DNA of 11,289 nucleotides from JAHEEM01 sp036396795 (GCA_036396795.1 DASWKF010000058.1:1-11289), one strand, 5' to 3'; positions 1 through 6,585 are shown, counted from the stretch's first letter. Made by a program: numbers and translations. Notes: generated by a model not told the origin, from the letters alone.

Positions 1-315
1 ATCGAAATCGGGCGACTTTCCACGGTTGAAGGCCGCTTTCGCGTCTTCACGCTGCGCAGCAGACAGGTGCAGTTGATCGAAGATGTGTTGCGCGACTCCG
101 ATCTCGTTTCGAGTGACGACACCGTCTGCTTTGCAGAGCGCACCCATCACGGCAAAGGTGGATTCGAGAAACTGCGACTGGACGGTGCCGGCTTGCTTGG
201 CGATAGTCTGCCGCAAGAGCCAGTTGGCAGCCCAACCGAGAGCCGCACCCAACAGGATCCCCCGCGTGCCTCCCGCCAGAAGGCCGAGCACGGCGCCGAT
301 CAGCACTAGCGTCAT
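1..315 (-). CDS. djlA: DjlA-like membrane co-chaperone, N-terminal part (runs off the left edge)
   Basis: The first 105 residues are visible. A glycine/leucine-rich membrane segment (about residues 2-36, start MTLVLIGAVLGLLAGG) is followed by the start of a TerB-like helical domain with the phrases FLESTFAVMGALCKADG, VTRNEI and NRGKSPDFD. The same order is found in DjlA, an inner-membrane DnaJ-type partner of DnaK with a single N-terminal membrane segment, a TerB domain and a C-terminal J domain. The J domain would lie outside the window, so the full assignment rests on the N-terminus only. The start is well fixed: an in-frame TAG (327-325) lies three codons before the ATG at 315-313, and there is no other start codon between them. 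No strong Shine-Dalgarno is visible. A TerB-domain protein without a J domain is the main alternative. Confidence 0.75.
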   Translation of the reverse strand, partial: MTLVLIGAVLGLLAGGTRGILLGAALGWAANWLLRQTIAKQAGTVQSQFLESTFAVMGALCKADGVVTRNEIGVAQHIFDQLHLSAAQREDAKAAFNRGKSPDFD

Positions 316-726
316 GTGGAGAGTCTAGTTCGTCTCCCCTTCCGAAGAGAGACCCGTGGACGCTTGCGGATAGTGCGTATAAGAGGCCTTATGTGAGCCG
401 GCGACCCCGGCGTGGCGGGTCGTCGACCGGCCGGTGGGAAATCATGAGCAGCGCTCCAATGCTTCAGGGGCACCGTGGATCGCTGGAGGTTCATCGGGGG
501 TGCGACGGCTTTCCATGACACCGGGCGATGAAGTCCGCCGAAAAGGCGTGCTTACCGGCCTACCTGAATGGATAGTAGAGGAAGTGTTCGCTAGGGAACA
601 ATAGTTCATAAATGTTGTGCGGTATCGAACATAATTGCGTGTTTTTATTATAGTAAAGTAAAATTTCGTCGTTTCTAGAGTCTTCGGTTCGGCCCCGTTC
701 GTGATCGACCCTTCGAAGTTCGAAGA
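316..726. other. Intergenic region between divergent djlA and the Crp/Fnr gene
   Basis: About 410 bp with no convincing gene; the short minus-strand ORFs here show no recognisable family features. The part nearest the regulator (about 595-665) is strikingly AT-rich against GC-rich surroundings. It contains a possible -10 hexamer TATAGT at 649-654, without a good -35 partner at normal spacing, so a promoter for the regulator is likely here but not pinned down. The rest (316-590) shows no repeat, tRNA or clear terminator that I can see. Confidence 0.5.
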
Positions 727-1500
727 ATGGCTCTCCAAAGGAGTTGGGCGCGCTTAATGCGTGGCGCAAGAAAACGAGTATCGATTCCGAATCGCCTGCT
801 TGCCGCATTGCCCAGCAGCGATTACCGGAAACTGCAGCCCGTCCTCGAACCGGTCGCGCTTGCCTTTGGGGAGGTTCTCTATGAATCCCAGGCCCAGATT
901 CGGCACGTGTACTTTCCCAACGACTGCTTCGTCTCAATGCTGACTACCGTGGATGGCGACCGGGCGGCGGAGGTCGGACTCATCGGCTCTGAAGGCATGA
1001 TCGGGGTTCCGATGGCGCTGGGAATCGCTGTCTCGCCTTTTCGGGCCGTGGTGCAAGGCGGAGGCACGGCAATGCGGATGGCGACAGCGAACTTTCGCCG
1101 CAATTTCAGCAGCAGCGCTGCGTTGAAGAGAGAGGTGTTTCTCTTTACCCACTTGTTGATGATCCAGATCGCACAGACCGCGGCGTGCAACCGCTTCCAT
1201 GTGGTCACACAGCGCATGGCCCGCTGGCTGTTGATGACCTGCGACCGCGTCAACTCCAGCGAGTTTCGTATTACGCAGGAATTTCTTGCGCTCATGCTGG
1301 GCGTGCGACGGGTCGGCGTCAGTGTGGCAATGAGCGGTCTGCGGGAACACAAGGTCATCGCTTACCGCCGCGGCACCATCACCATTCTCAACCATGGAGG
1401 CCTCGTAGCAGCTGCCTGCGGGTGCTACAAAACTGTCAAAGACACCTATACCCACGCACACGCTCAGAAGGGAACTTCCCTGCCAGCCCCACGCAAGTAA
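727..1500 (+). CDS. Crp/Fnr-family transcriptional regulator
   Basis: Cytoplasmic DNA-binding regulator of 257 residues. An N-terminal cyclic-nucleotide-binding-like beta-barrel (about residues 18-130) includes GEVLYESQAQIRHVYFPNDC and VGLIGSEGMIGVP. A connecting helix (AQTAACNRFHVVTQRMARWLL) leads to a C-terminal winged helix (about 175-225: ITQEFLALMLGVRRVGVSVA, then IAYRRGTITILN). This is the Crp/Fnr subgroup with the phrase RHVYFP and no Fe-S cysteine cluster at the N-terminus; the ligand of this subgroup is not known to me. An alternative start is the ATG at 757, which has a GGAG upstream, although at long spacing (about 14 nt). The family alignment begins only near residue 20, so both starts are possible. 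The gene stands alone on its strand behind an AT-rich leader. Whether it belongs to the chromosome or to the integrase-bearing island cannot be decided from this window. Confidence 0.88.
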   Translation: MALQRSWARLMRGARKRVSIPNRLLAALPSSDYRKLQPVLEPVALAFGEVLYESQAQIRHVYFPNDCFVSMLTTVDGDRAAEVGLIGSEGMIGVPMALGIAVSPFRAVVQGGGTAMRMATANFRRNFSSSAALKREVFLFTHLLMIQIAQTAACNRFHVVTQRMARWLLMTCDRVNSSEFRITQEFLALMLGVRRVGVSVAMSGLREHKVIAYRRGTITILNHGGLVAAACGCYKTVKDTYTHAHAQKGTSLPAPRK

Positions 1501-1948
1501 CACGGGGGGTTACAAATACACCCAAATATAGCTTGAAAGCCCCCCAGAAGTGTCGGAAGGGCAACAGGCTAGACCTTAGGCCGCCGCAGGCTGAAACGAC
1601 CGCACGCTCGTCATCCCGCGTACACATGGGGTCTTAGATATACGGCCGATATGGGTCCGGATATCCAATCTGATATGCGGCTCCCCTTGACTGATCTCCC
1701 CATTCATCCCGCCTTGACGTCTCCCACCGACCGGCGCTAAGTTCACAGTCCTCGCCGAGGGAATCGTGCAGATAATCCGGCGAGTGTTCGAGGACGGGTG
1801 TAATGAGCCGTGAAGCTTTCCCGTCCGGCACGAGCCTCGTGTCCACGGTCTGCATGCGGAACGAACCATTCGCTAGGTCGAATGGGCCGCGTGCAGCCAT
1901 CCCCTGATCAGGCATCACTCCGGCCCATGAGACACGGGACGTGAGTTG
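1501..1948. other. Intergenic region upstream of the integrase module
   Basis: About 450 bp between the regulator and the excisionase-like gene. The only candidate gene is the small minus-strand ORF at 1634-1915, listed separately. I see no tRNA, no copy of the 42-bp tRNA repeat and no convincing terminator. If the integrase island has its left end in this window, this stretch or 316-726 is where it would lie, but neither contains the expected tRNA 3'-half sequence. Confidence 0.4.
1634..1915 (-). CDS. Doubtful small hypothetical protein
   Basis: An open frame of 93 codons from the ATG at 1915-1913, divergent from the excisionase-like gene. The translation (containing MQTVDTRLVPDGKASRLITP and later RRDEWGDQSRG) is hydrophilic and has no signal peptide or motif I recognise. 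A GGAG lies only 2 nt before the ATG, too close to be a good ribosome site; a GTG one codon earlier is no better. Support is limited to frame openness and an amino-acid mix that is not obviously random. It may be a chance ORF or a remnant. Confidence 0.25.
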   Translation of the reverse strand: MPDQGMAARGPFDLANGSFRMQTVDTRLVPDGKASRLITPVLEHSPDYLHDSLGEDCELSAGRWETSRRDEWGDQSRGAAYQIGYPDPYRPYI

Positions 1949-2434
1949 ATGCCTAAACGCTCAAGCTCCAACGAGCCGCTTCAGCCGCGCTGGCCGCCGC
2001 GTTTTGTCCGGTTGCGCGATGCCCCTGCGTATCTCGGCATGGACAGAAACCGCTTCAACGCTGAGGTTCGGCCCCGCCTGACCGAAATCCCCATCGGCCA
2101 GCAGGGCATCGCCTTCGATCGGCTTGAACTCGAAGCGTGGGCTGACGAGTATAAGAGGCGCAACGGACGTCCTGGCGTTTTGCTAAGAGGAGCAAAACCA
2201 TGGGACGAACTTTCGCGGGACTTAGAAAACGCGGAAATACGTGGCACATCGAGAAGCAGATCCAAGGGTATGGCCGACTTTATGAGAGCTGTCGAACAAG
2301 CGAGAGGGCTGAAGCCGAACGCTACTACGTCTACCGGCTCGAGCAGATCCGCCAGGAGACGCTCTACGGCAGACGACCCGAGAAGCTCTTCAGAGAGGCG
2401 GCCACGAAATACGTCGAGGAAAACACGCACTTGA
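1949..2434 (+). CDS. AlpA/excisionase-like DNA-binding protein upstream of the integrase
   Basis: 161 residues. The N-terminal half (about 18-75) carries a MerR/AlpA-type helix-turn-helix pattern: RFVRLRDAPAYLGMDRNRFN, then VRPRLTEIPIG, GIAFDRLELEAWADEYKRRNGRPG. Small proteins with this pattern commonly sit directly upstream of this type of integrase and are thought to act as excisionase/directionality factors; that role here is inference. The middle part (KPWDEL to FMRAVEQARG, about 84-120) also resembles what I remember of family members. The last roughly 35 residues are Arg/Ser-rich and look like read-through into integrase codons. The start is taken at ATG 1949 because the preceding TTG (1946) adds only one residue. 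The 3' end overlaps the integrase gene by 235 bp in another frame. Confidence 0.72.
   Translation: MPKRSSSNEPLQPRWPPRFVRLRDAPAYLGMDRNRFNAEVRPRLTEIPIGQQGIAFDRLELEAWADEYKRRNGRPGVLLRGAKPWDELSRDLENAEIRGTSRSRSKGMADFMRAVEQARGLKPNATTSTGSSRSARRRSTADDPRSSSERRPRNTSRKTRT
2186..2192 (+). promoter_or_regulatory. Shine-Dalgarno site that sets the integrase start
   Basis: AGAGGAG lies 7 nt before the ATG at 2200, inside the coding sequence of the excisionase-like gene. It is the strongest ribosome site in this part of the window. It supports starting the integrase at 2200 and not further inside, and so supports a true 235-bp overlap of the two genes. Confidence 0.75.
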
Positions 2435-3327
2435 GTTCACTGTCCGATCAGGCCTACATGCTGGAGCAGCTCGATCCCTTCATCGGGGATCTGCCGCTCG
2501 AGCAAGTCCACGATGAGACCTTAAGGCCCTTCATCGCCCATCGAATCAGCCAGGGCATGAAGCACAAGACGGTCAACATCAGCCTTGGACTGGTCAGACG
2601 GATACTGACGCTGTCTGCGAGAAAGTGGCGGGACGAGCGAGGTCAAACGTGGCTCGAAACGCCACCGCTGCTGACGATGTTGCCATTGACGGATACGCGC
2701 CAGCCTTATCCGCTATCGATTGACGAGCAGCAGCGCCTGTTCCGGGAGCTACCGGCACACCTGGCCCGAATGGCCCTCTTCAAGGTGAACACCGGCACGC
2801 GAGATCAGGAGGTCTGCCGCTTACGCTGGGACTGGGAGATCAAGCTTCCCGAGCTTGAGACCTCAGTGTTTTTGATTCCCGGCCGTTTCGTCAAGAATCG
2901 AGAGGATCGGGTCGTCGTGCTCAACGACGTGGCACGGTCGGTTGTGGAGAGTTGCCGGGGAGAGCACCCGAAGGTTGTGTTCAGCTACCAGGGCAAAGCC
3001 GTCAAGAAGATGATGGCCACGGCCTGGCGAAAAGCGCGAGAGCGTGCTGCGGACAAGCTAGCGAAAGAAACCGGCGAACCGGCGCCCTTCGGCTTCAGCC
3101 ATGTCCGTGTGCACGATCTCAAGCACACCTTCGGGCGCAGACTGCGAGCTGCAGGCGTGCCGCTGGAGACACGCAAGGTCTTACTCGGGCATACGACGGG
3201 CGACATCACGTCGCACTACTCGGCGCCTGAGCTGGCCGAGCTGATCAATGCGGCGAACCGTGTTTGCAGAACCGAGTCCGGCAAAACTCCGGCACTGACG
3301 TTACTGAAGCACAGAGCTTCGAAATGA
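2200..3327 (+). CDS. Tyrosine-type site-specific integrase
   Basis: 375 residues, a normal length. The N-terminal part (1-60) is an arm-binding-like region (RKRGNTWHIEKQ), followed by a SAM-like core-binding domain (about 64-150: FREAATKYVEEN, LDPFIGDLPLEQVHDETLRPF) and a catalytic domain (about 170-355). Visible catalytic positions are R201 (NTGTRDQEVCRLRW), K232 (FVKNRED), H305 and K308 (VHDLKHTFGRRLRAAGV), H331 (VLLGH) and the nucleophile Y340 (SHYSAPEL). The usual second arginine of HxxR is lysine here; I recall this as common in this integrase group, so it is not taken as inactivation. The enzyme would cut and rejoin attachment sites. Its gene ends 36 bp before the 3' end of the tRNA-Arg gene, which is the classic position beside a tRNA attachment site. 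It is probably translated together with the overlapping excisionase-like gene. Confidence 0.95.
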   Translation: MGRTFAGLRKRGNTWHIEKQIQGYGRLYESCRTSERAEAERYYVYRLEQIRQETLYGRRPEKLFREAATKYVEENTHLSSLSDQAYMLEQLDPFIGDLPLEQVHDETLRPFIAHRISQGMKHKTVNISLGLVRRILTLSARKWRDERGQTWLETPPLLTMLPLTDTRQPYPLSIDEQQRLFRELPAHLARMALFKVNTGTRDQEVCRLRWDWEIKLPELETSVFLIPGRFVKNREDRVVVLNDVARSVVESCRGEHPKVVFSYQGKAVKKMMATAWRKARERAADKLAKETGEPAPFGFSHVRVHDLKHTFGRRLRAAGVPLETRKVLLGHTTGDITSHYSAPELAELINAANRVCRTESGKTPALTLLKHRASK

Positions 3328-3363
3328 GATTGGACTTAACTGACTGACTTAAAAAGGGAGAAT

Positions 3364-3440
3364 TGGCGCGCCCGGAGAGATTCGAACTCCCGACCACCTG
3401 GTTCGAAGCCAGGTACTCTATCCAGCTGAGCTACGGGCGC
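3364..3440 (-). tRNA. tRNA-Arg (anticodon TCG), complete
   Basis: Read on the minus strand, the 77 nt fold into a full cloverleaf. The acceptor stem is GCGCCCG/CGGGCGC, the D stem GCTC/GAGT has one G-U pair, and the anticodon stem CCTGG/CCAGG carries the loop CTTCGAA with anticodon TCG. The T arm is GGGAG-TTCGAAT-CTCTC, the discriminator is G, and CCA is encoded. It would read CGA (Arg). The 3' end faces the integrase. The 5' half, plus one base upstream, is repeated exactly at 8139-8180, so this gene is a hybrid rebuilt by recombination. A T5 run follows on the minus strand (3355-3351) and could help termination. No clear standard promoter lies directly upstream; TAGACA (3488-3483) and GTCTAA (3464-3459), 18 bp apart, are the best candidate pair. 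Confidence 0.96.
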
Positions 3441-3441
3441 G
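3400..3441. repeat. 42-bp direct repeat, copy 1 (attachment site within tRNA-Arg)
   Basis: Perfectly identical to 8139-8180; the flanking bases differ on both sides (3399 t against 8138 a, 3442 g against 8181 t). The repeat covers the tRNA from one base before its 5' end to the second base of the 3' strand of the anticodon stem, so one border falls at the anticodon arm. That is a typical crossover zone for tyrosine integrases that use tRNA genes. It is read here as the core attachment site at the left end of the 3441-8138 insert. Confidence 0.88.
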
Positions 3442-3458
3442 GCTTTTAAATCAAGAAC

Positions 3459-3513
3459 TTAGACGTGCTGCGATGCAGCAACTGTCTAATAAAACGCAAA
3501 CTGTCTAATAAAA
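3459..3513. repeat. Hairpin and tandem 14-bp repeats beside the attachment site
   Basis: Two exact copies of ACTGTCTAATAAAA lie at 3481-3494 and 3500-3513, giving a 19-bp period. Just before them, TTAGAC (3459-3464) is the inverse of GTCTAA (3484-3489), and between these sits the perfect stem TGCTGC/GCAGCA (3466-3471, 3475-3480) with loop GAT. The block starts 18 bp from the repeat copy at the tRNA. Short ordered repeats at this distance resemble arm-type integrase or excisionase binding sites, but a role as tRNA promoter elements or as ends of a small insertion is also possible. No similar block is seen near 8139. Confidence 0.6.
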
Positions 3514-3679
3514 TCGCCTGAAGCATGCCTGGGAAGTATATCGGAGGGCGCGGAAGACGGGGATACGAGATGCGGTAACTAGGTCACCAAGTGACTGAGG
3601 AATGACAGCGTCTGCCGTCGGCCAGAAGTCGTCATCCGCAATAAGCGCCTCGAAAAAGCTTCGGGTCGACGCGGCTCGG

Positions 3680-4285
3680 TTACTCAGTGGAGCGAGCTTG
3701 AAAGGTGGTAGCAAAAGATCGGAGGCCGGCCACATCGAACTCACTGTCCCAAGACAGCGATATTCCGTCAAACATGATGCGAAGAACATCGGGATTCCGG
3801 ATCGAGCAGGCGTGCTCAAAGGTGAAAGACGAGTCTATCTGTTGGAGTAGCAATGCAATGACGTTGCCGTGCGACGAAACCGCGAGCTTTTTTGCCGGTG
3901 ACGCCGTAACGAGGCGAATCATCGCCTCATACATCCTTGCCTGCGCCCGCCGGCCAGATTCACCGTCATCAAAGGCAAAATCCGGGTCCATCCAGGCGGT
4001 TCGCCAAGTGGTCGCCCAATCCTGAATGTGTCCATCCGTAAACGCTCTTTCTCGGAGATCGTGAACGACGTTCAGATGCAATCCAAGCTTCTCCGTCAAC
4101 GGAGCAATCGTGTGTAAGCACCGCTCATAAGGGCTGGTGTGGATCTCCTCGATACCCAGCCGCTCAATCTGCTGCGCCAGATCGGCAGCCTGGCTCAGTC
4201 CCCTAGCCGATAGTGGACGCTGAGCGTCTGGGATCTTTGGGTCGTAGATGGCCTCAGCGTGCCGAATCAAGAAGACTTCTTTCAT
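3680..4285 (-). CDS. Histidine phosphatase family protein (phosphoglycerate-mutase-like fold)
   Basis: 201 residues from the ATG at 4285. The catalytic RH motif stands at the very start (MKEVFLIRHAEAIYDP), followed by RPLSARGLSQAADLAQQIERLG, the second-shell phrase TSPYERCLHTIAPL, a DDGESGRRAQARMYEA segment and the second catalytic histidine in AVSSHGNVIALLLQ. These are the ordered marks of branch-1 histidine phosphatases (SixA/GpmB/CobC-like). The substrate (small phospho-metabolite, phosphohistidine protein or other) cannot be told. The frame stays open upstream to a GTG at 4468, but that stretch shows no domain and the RH motif normally lies within the first 15 residues, so the short form is chosen. 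No strong ribosome site is visible. It follows the serine-hydrolase gene on the same strand after 185 bp. Confidence 0.87.
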   Translation of the reverse strand: MKEVFLIRHAEAIYDPKIPDAQRPLSARGLSQAADLAQQIERLGIEEIHTSPYERCLHTIAPLTEKLGLHLNVVHDLRERAFTDGHIQDWATTWRTAWMDPDFAFDDGESGRRAQARMYEAMIRLVTASPAKKLAVSSHGNVIALLLQQIDSSFTFEHACSIRNPDVLRIMFDGISLSWDSEFDVAGLRSFATTFQARSTE

Positions 4286-4470
4286 GTCATGGATATTCTG
4301 CAGGAACGTCGAACGTTGCAACGGTCCATTTTCCCCCGTCAATTTTGCAACATTCCCGTGGACGAATGGCGTTGTTGGAGAGCGAAGGAGCCAGTCAGGG
4401 GTATGTGCGCGGGCCCCTCGTCGAAGTCTCGGGTCAGCCAGAAGAGGACCTTTCACAGAAACAAACACAT
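4286..4470 (-). other. Spacer between the serine hydrolase and histidine phosphatase genes
   Basis: 185 bp, open in the phosphatase frame (GTG at 4468). The would-be extension (residues such as ADPRLRRGARAHTPDWLLRS) is basic and domain-free and is better read as leader DNA. No clear terminator or promoter was found. Confidence 0.4.
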
Positions 4471-5589
4471 CTATTCGGGGGATGCAAAATACGTAGCTGG
4501 AAATATTCCGAGAATATCTCGGAAGAATTGTCCCTCGGCTTGATGATCCGCCCGATTCGTCAATAAAACGATACTGAATCTGCTGCGATCTGCCCAGAAT
4601 GCCACAGCGTTAAAAATTCCGTTGGAACCAGTTGGAGCCATGACGCGCTGTTTGCGGCTGTCCAAATACACCATTCGATCATTCTTGTATCTTTCGGATT
4701 GCGCGGTGCTTTGGAAGTAAACGCCATTGCCAATACCTTCAAAAAATTGGCCTACGCTCTCAGCGGTTGAGAGCAGACCTCCAGCACCAATTAAATTCCA
4801 TGATGGACCAGTCGTATCCCACATAACATCGTCAATTGGATTACCCCAATGCAAGCCGCCGAGCCGACACCCATCCGCAAATCTACGATTCGCATTATCC
4901 TTGAACCAGAAACCAGTATCGGTCATTCCTGCGGGTCCAAAAATGTACTGTTGCAGAAGGGTTTGGTATCTTTCGCCAGTTACTAATTCGTATACTGCTG
5001 CTAAGAGTTGAAAACCCAGATTCGAGTACTCTTCGCGCTCATTTGGTTCGAATATCAGCTTCGCTCGTTCAGCTCGTTCTAGCAACTCATCACGACTAAC
5101 TGGTAGGTAATCATAGTCTACGGAATACGTAACTGGTTGGCCCAGTTCGTCGATGAGGTCTGGTAGCCCTCCTGTGTGGTGTAACAATTGGCTAATTTCG
5201 ACCTTGCCGATTTCTCCAGTGAAATCCGGGATGTAATCGCTGACAGGTTTGTCGAAGGAGAGGTATCCCTTTTCTTCGAGAACGAACCCCAAGACTAATG
5301 TTAGCTCCTTCGTAATCGAGCCAATCATAAATACATGGGAGGGTGTAACTTCTTCAGGTAGGCTGCATGATGCGGCTCCAAATCCACTTTCAAATAGGAC
5401 CTCTCCGTCTTGCGCTATGCGGAGAATACCGGACGCGCCATTTTTTTCCGCCGCCGAAAGTCGTTCGGCCAAGCGAACCTCGAAAAAGCGTTCTGCTGTG
5501 GAGTCAATTACGCTAGGAGTTGGCGTGCAGGCGACAATCAAGAGTACAGCCAAACAGGGAACAAAATTTTGCGCGATTTCCGTGCTCAA
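4471..5589 (-). CDS. Serine hydrolase of the class C beta-lactamase/penicillin-binding-protein-like family, probable lipoprotein
   Basis: 372 residues. A short hydrophobic signal ends in a lipobox-like LLIVAC with Cys21, so the mature enzyme is probably membrane-anchored and faces the periplasm. The active-site pattern is S91-I-T-K94 (FMIGSITKELT), then LLHHTGGLPD, Y188-S-N190 (EEYSNLGFQLLAAVYELVTGE), GAGGLLST near 268-275, and a possible third motif in APTGSNG (318-324). This family covers esterases, D-aminopeptidases and beta-lactamases, so antibiotic resistance cannot be claimed. The start is a TTG at 5589-5587 with GAGG 7 nt upstream; it keeps the signal sequence whole. The gene is distinctly AT-richer than its neighbours: I counted 26 G+C of 60 at 4981-5040, against 35 of 60 at 9961-10020 in the acetyltransferase gene. 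That suggests a separate, recent origin. Confidence 0.88.
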   Translation of the reverse strand: MSTEIAQNFVPCLAVLLIVACTPTPSVIDSTAERFFEVRLAERLSAAEKNGASGILRIAQDGEVLFESGFGAASCSLPEEVTPSHVFMIGSITKELTLVLGFVLEEKGYLSFDKPVSDYIPDFTGEIGKVEISQLLHHTGGLPDLIDELGQPVTYSVDYDYLPVSRDELLERAERAKLIFEPNEREEYSNLGFQLLAAVYELVTGERYQTLLQQYIFGPAGMTDTGFWFKDNANRRFADGCRLGGLHWGNPIDDVMWDTTGPSWNLIGAGGLLSTAESVGQFFEGIGNGVYFQSTAQSERYKNDRMVYLDSRKQRVMAPTGSNGIFNAVAFWADRSRFSIVLLTNRADHQAEGQFFRDILGIFPATYFASPE

Positions 5590-5649
5590 GCCCTTGCCTC
5601 ATCCGAACGGCTTCTTGGGTCGTTTGCGGCCTCTATATCGATAATAGCC

Positions 5650-5681
5650 GAATGTCCGCTTTTTTCTTTAGCTGCCATTCG
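5650..5681. repeat. Imperfect palindrome, GTCCGCTTT type, copy 1
   Basis: GAATGTCCGCT (from 5650) can pair imperfectly with AGCTGCCATTC (to 5680): the arms GAATG/CATTC and GCT/AGC match, with mismatches between. It has the same TGTCCGCTTTT core as the hairpin at 5711-5736. It lies in the leader of the serine hydrolase gene, in a stretch without genes. Confidence 0.45.
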
Positions 5682-5710
5682 ACTCGACTCCGGGACTATA
5701 CTATCCGAGC

Positions 5711-5736
5711 GTCCGCTTTTCTCTTCGAAAGCAGAC
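5711..5736. repeat. Hairpin repeat, GTCCGCTTT type, copy 2
   Basis: GTCCGCTTT (5711-5719) and AAAGCAGAC (5728-5736) form a 9-bp stem with one mismatch around an 8-nt loop. It lies between the stop codon of msrA and the start of the serine hydrolase gene. It could act as a REP/MITE-like repeat or help end msrA transcription from either side. Confidence 0.55.
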
Positions 5737-5828
5737 AAACTTGCGCCACCAGTCTGGACCGGATCTAAATGTCAGCTAGTGGATCCAGTTAGCTTGGTCA
5801 TTACAAGCCGCGCGCACTGAAGAAAAAA

Positions 5829-6452
5829 TCAATGCGTGGTTTGATCGCCCCAGATCTCCTCTAGGCGCGCATCGCGGCCGCAGCTATAGCGATAGAACTT
5901 GTAGCGCCAAGGGCTCTTCTTGTAATAGTCCTGATGATAACTTTCGTCGCCCTTGATGGGATAGAAGGTGCTTGCATCGAGAATTTGCGTGACCACCTGC
6001 TCGTCCGGAAACATCGCTTGGACTTTCTGCTTGGATTGCTCGGCGAGGCGTCGCTCCTCTGGAGTCGCCACGAATATTGCAGCCCGATAGCTTGGGCCCT
6101 TGTCGCAGAATTGCCCGTCGGCGTCGAATGGATCGATATTGACCCAGTAGTGATCTAACAAGTCCTGATAGCTGACGATGCTGGGATCGTAGGTGATCTC
6201 AACGGCTTCGTAATGGCCAGTGTGATTGCCGTTGTAGGTGGGATTCTCTACAACCCCGCCGGTAAAGCCCGAGACGACATCCTGCACGCCCGGCAGGCCT
6301 TCGAAGTCGGATTCCATGCACCAGAAACAGCCGCCTGCCAAGTACGCCTTCTCGGCCCCCGCCGCCGACGAGGCGCCCAACGCCAGGAATAGAAGTGTCG
6401 TAACCGTACGGCCCAATTGCGGGTCCCGCCAAACCCTTGCGGCAGTGTCCAT
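5829..6452 (-). CDS. msrA: Exported peptide-methionine (S)-S-oxide reductase MsrA
   Basis: 207 residues including an N-terminal export signal (hydrophobic TVTTLLFLALGASSAAGAE, likely cleavage after AAGA near residue 33). The mature protein begins with the MsrA active site KAYLAGGCFWCMESDFEGLPG (catalytic Cys42, also Cys45). SGFTGGVVENPTYN, HTGHYEAVEITYDP, the signature WVNIDPFDADGQFCDKGPSYR and ESYHQDYYKK follow. Cys116 and Cys191 may serve as resolving cysteines. It repairs methionine-S-sulfoxide in proteins, here presumably in the periplasm, which would need an exported thiol donor. No MsrB is fused or adjacent. The ATG at 6452 lacks a clear ribosome site, and TATACT ends 7 nt before it; either the message is nearly leaderless or the true start is an inner TTG (codon 13), which has GGCGGGA upstream. 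The signal peptide is kept either way. Confidence 0.95.
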   Translation of the reverse strand: MDTAARVWRDPQLGRTVTTLLFLALGASSAAGAEKAYLAGGCFWCMESDFEGLPGVQDVVSGFTGGVVENPTYNGNHTGHYEAVEITYDPSIVSYQDLLDHYWVNIDPFDADGQFCDKGPSYRAAIFVATPEERRLAEQSKQKVQAMFPDEQVVTQILDASTFYPIKGDESYHQDYYKKSPWRYKFYRYSCGRDARLEEIWGDQTTH

Positions 6453-6546
6453 TTTTTTGAGTATAGACCCTCGAATCTATTCTGACATAGATCAATTCAA
6501 CTAACGGCTTCCGAGCCTCCAACGCTGATCGCCCCCGCACAACAAA

Positions 6547-6571
6547 GGTCCGCTATCGGCCAAAGGCGGAT
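6547..6571. repeat. Hairpin repeat, GTCCGC type, copy 3
   Basis: TCCGC (6549-6553) pairs with GCGGA (6566-6570) around TATCGGCCAAAG. The GTCCGCT...AAAGGCGGAT layout matches the hairpins at 5650-5681 and 5711-5736. It sits just after the stop codon side of the PepSY-like lipoprotein gene and upstream of msrA. Confidence 0.5.
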
Positions 6572-6585
6572 GTGTTCGTCGACGT

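Noticed and set aside
710..736. GTTCGAAG followed by GG and CTC, resembling the start of the 42-bp tRNA repeat, as a left attachment site
   Set aside because: Only the 8-mer and scattered bases match. The tRNA 3' half expected at a left site is absent, and the match covers the start codon of the regulator gene.
3459..3513. Integron attC-like recombination site
   Set aside because: The stem is short and perfect and lacks paired core sites of the GTTRRRY type. No integron integrase or cassette array is present.
4286..4468. 61-residue N-terminal extension of the histidine phosphatase from a GTG at 4468
   Set aside because: The RH catalytic motif belongs within the first residues of this family. 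The extension has no signal, domain or good ribosome site.
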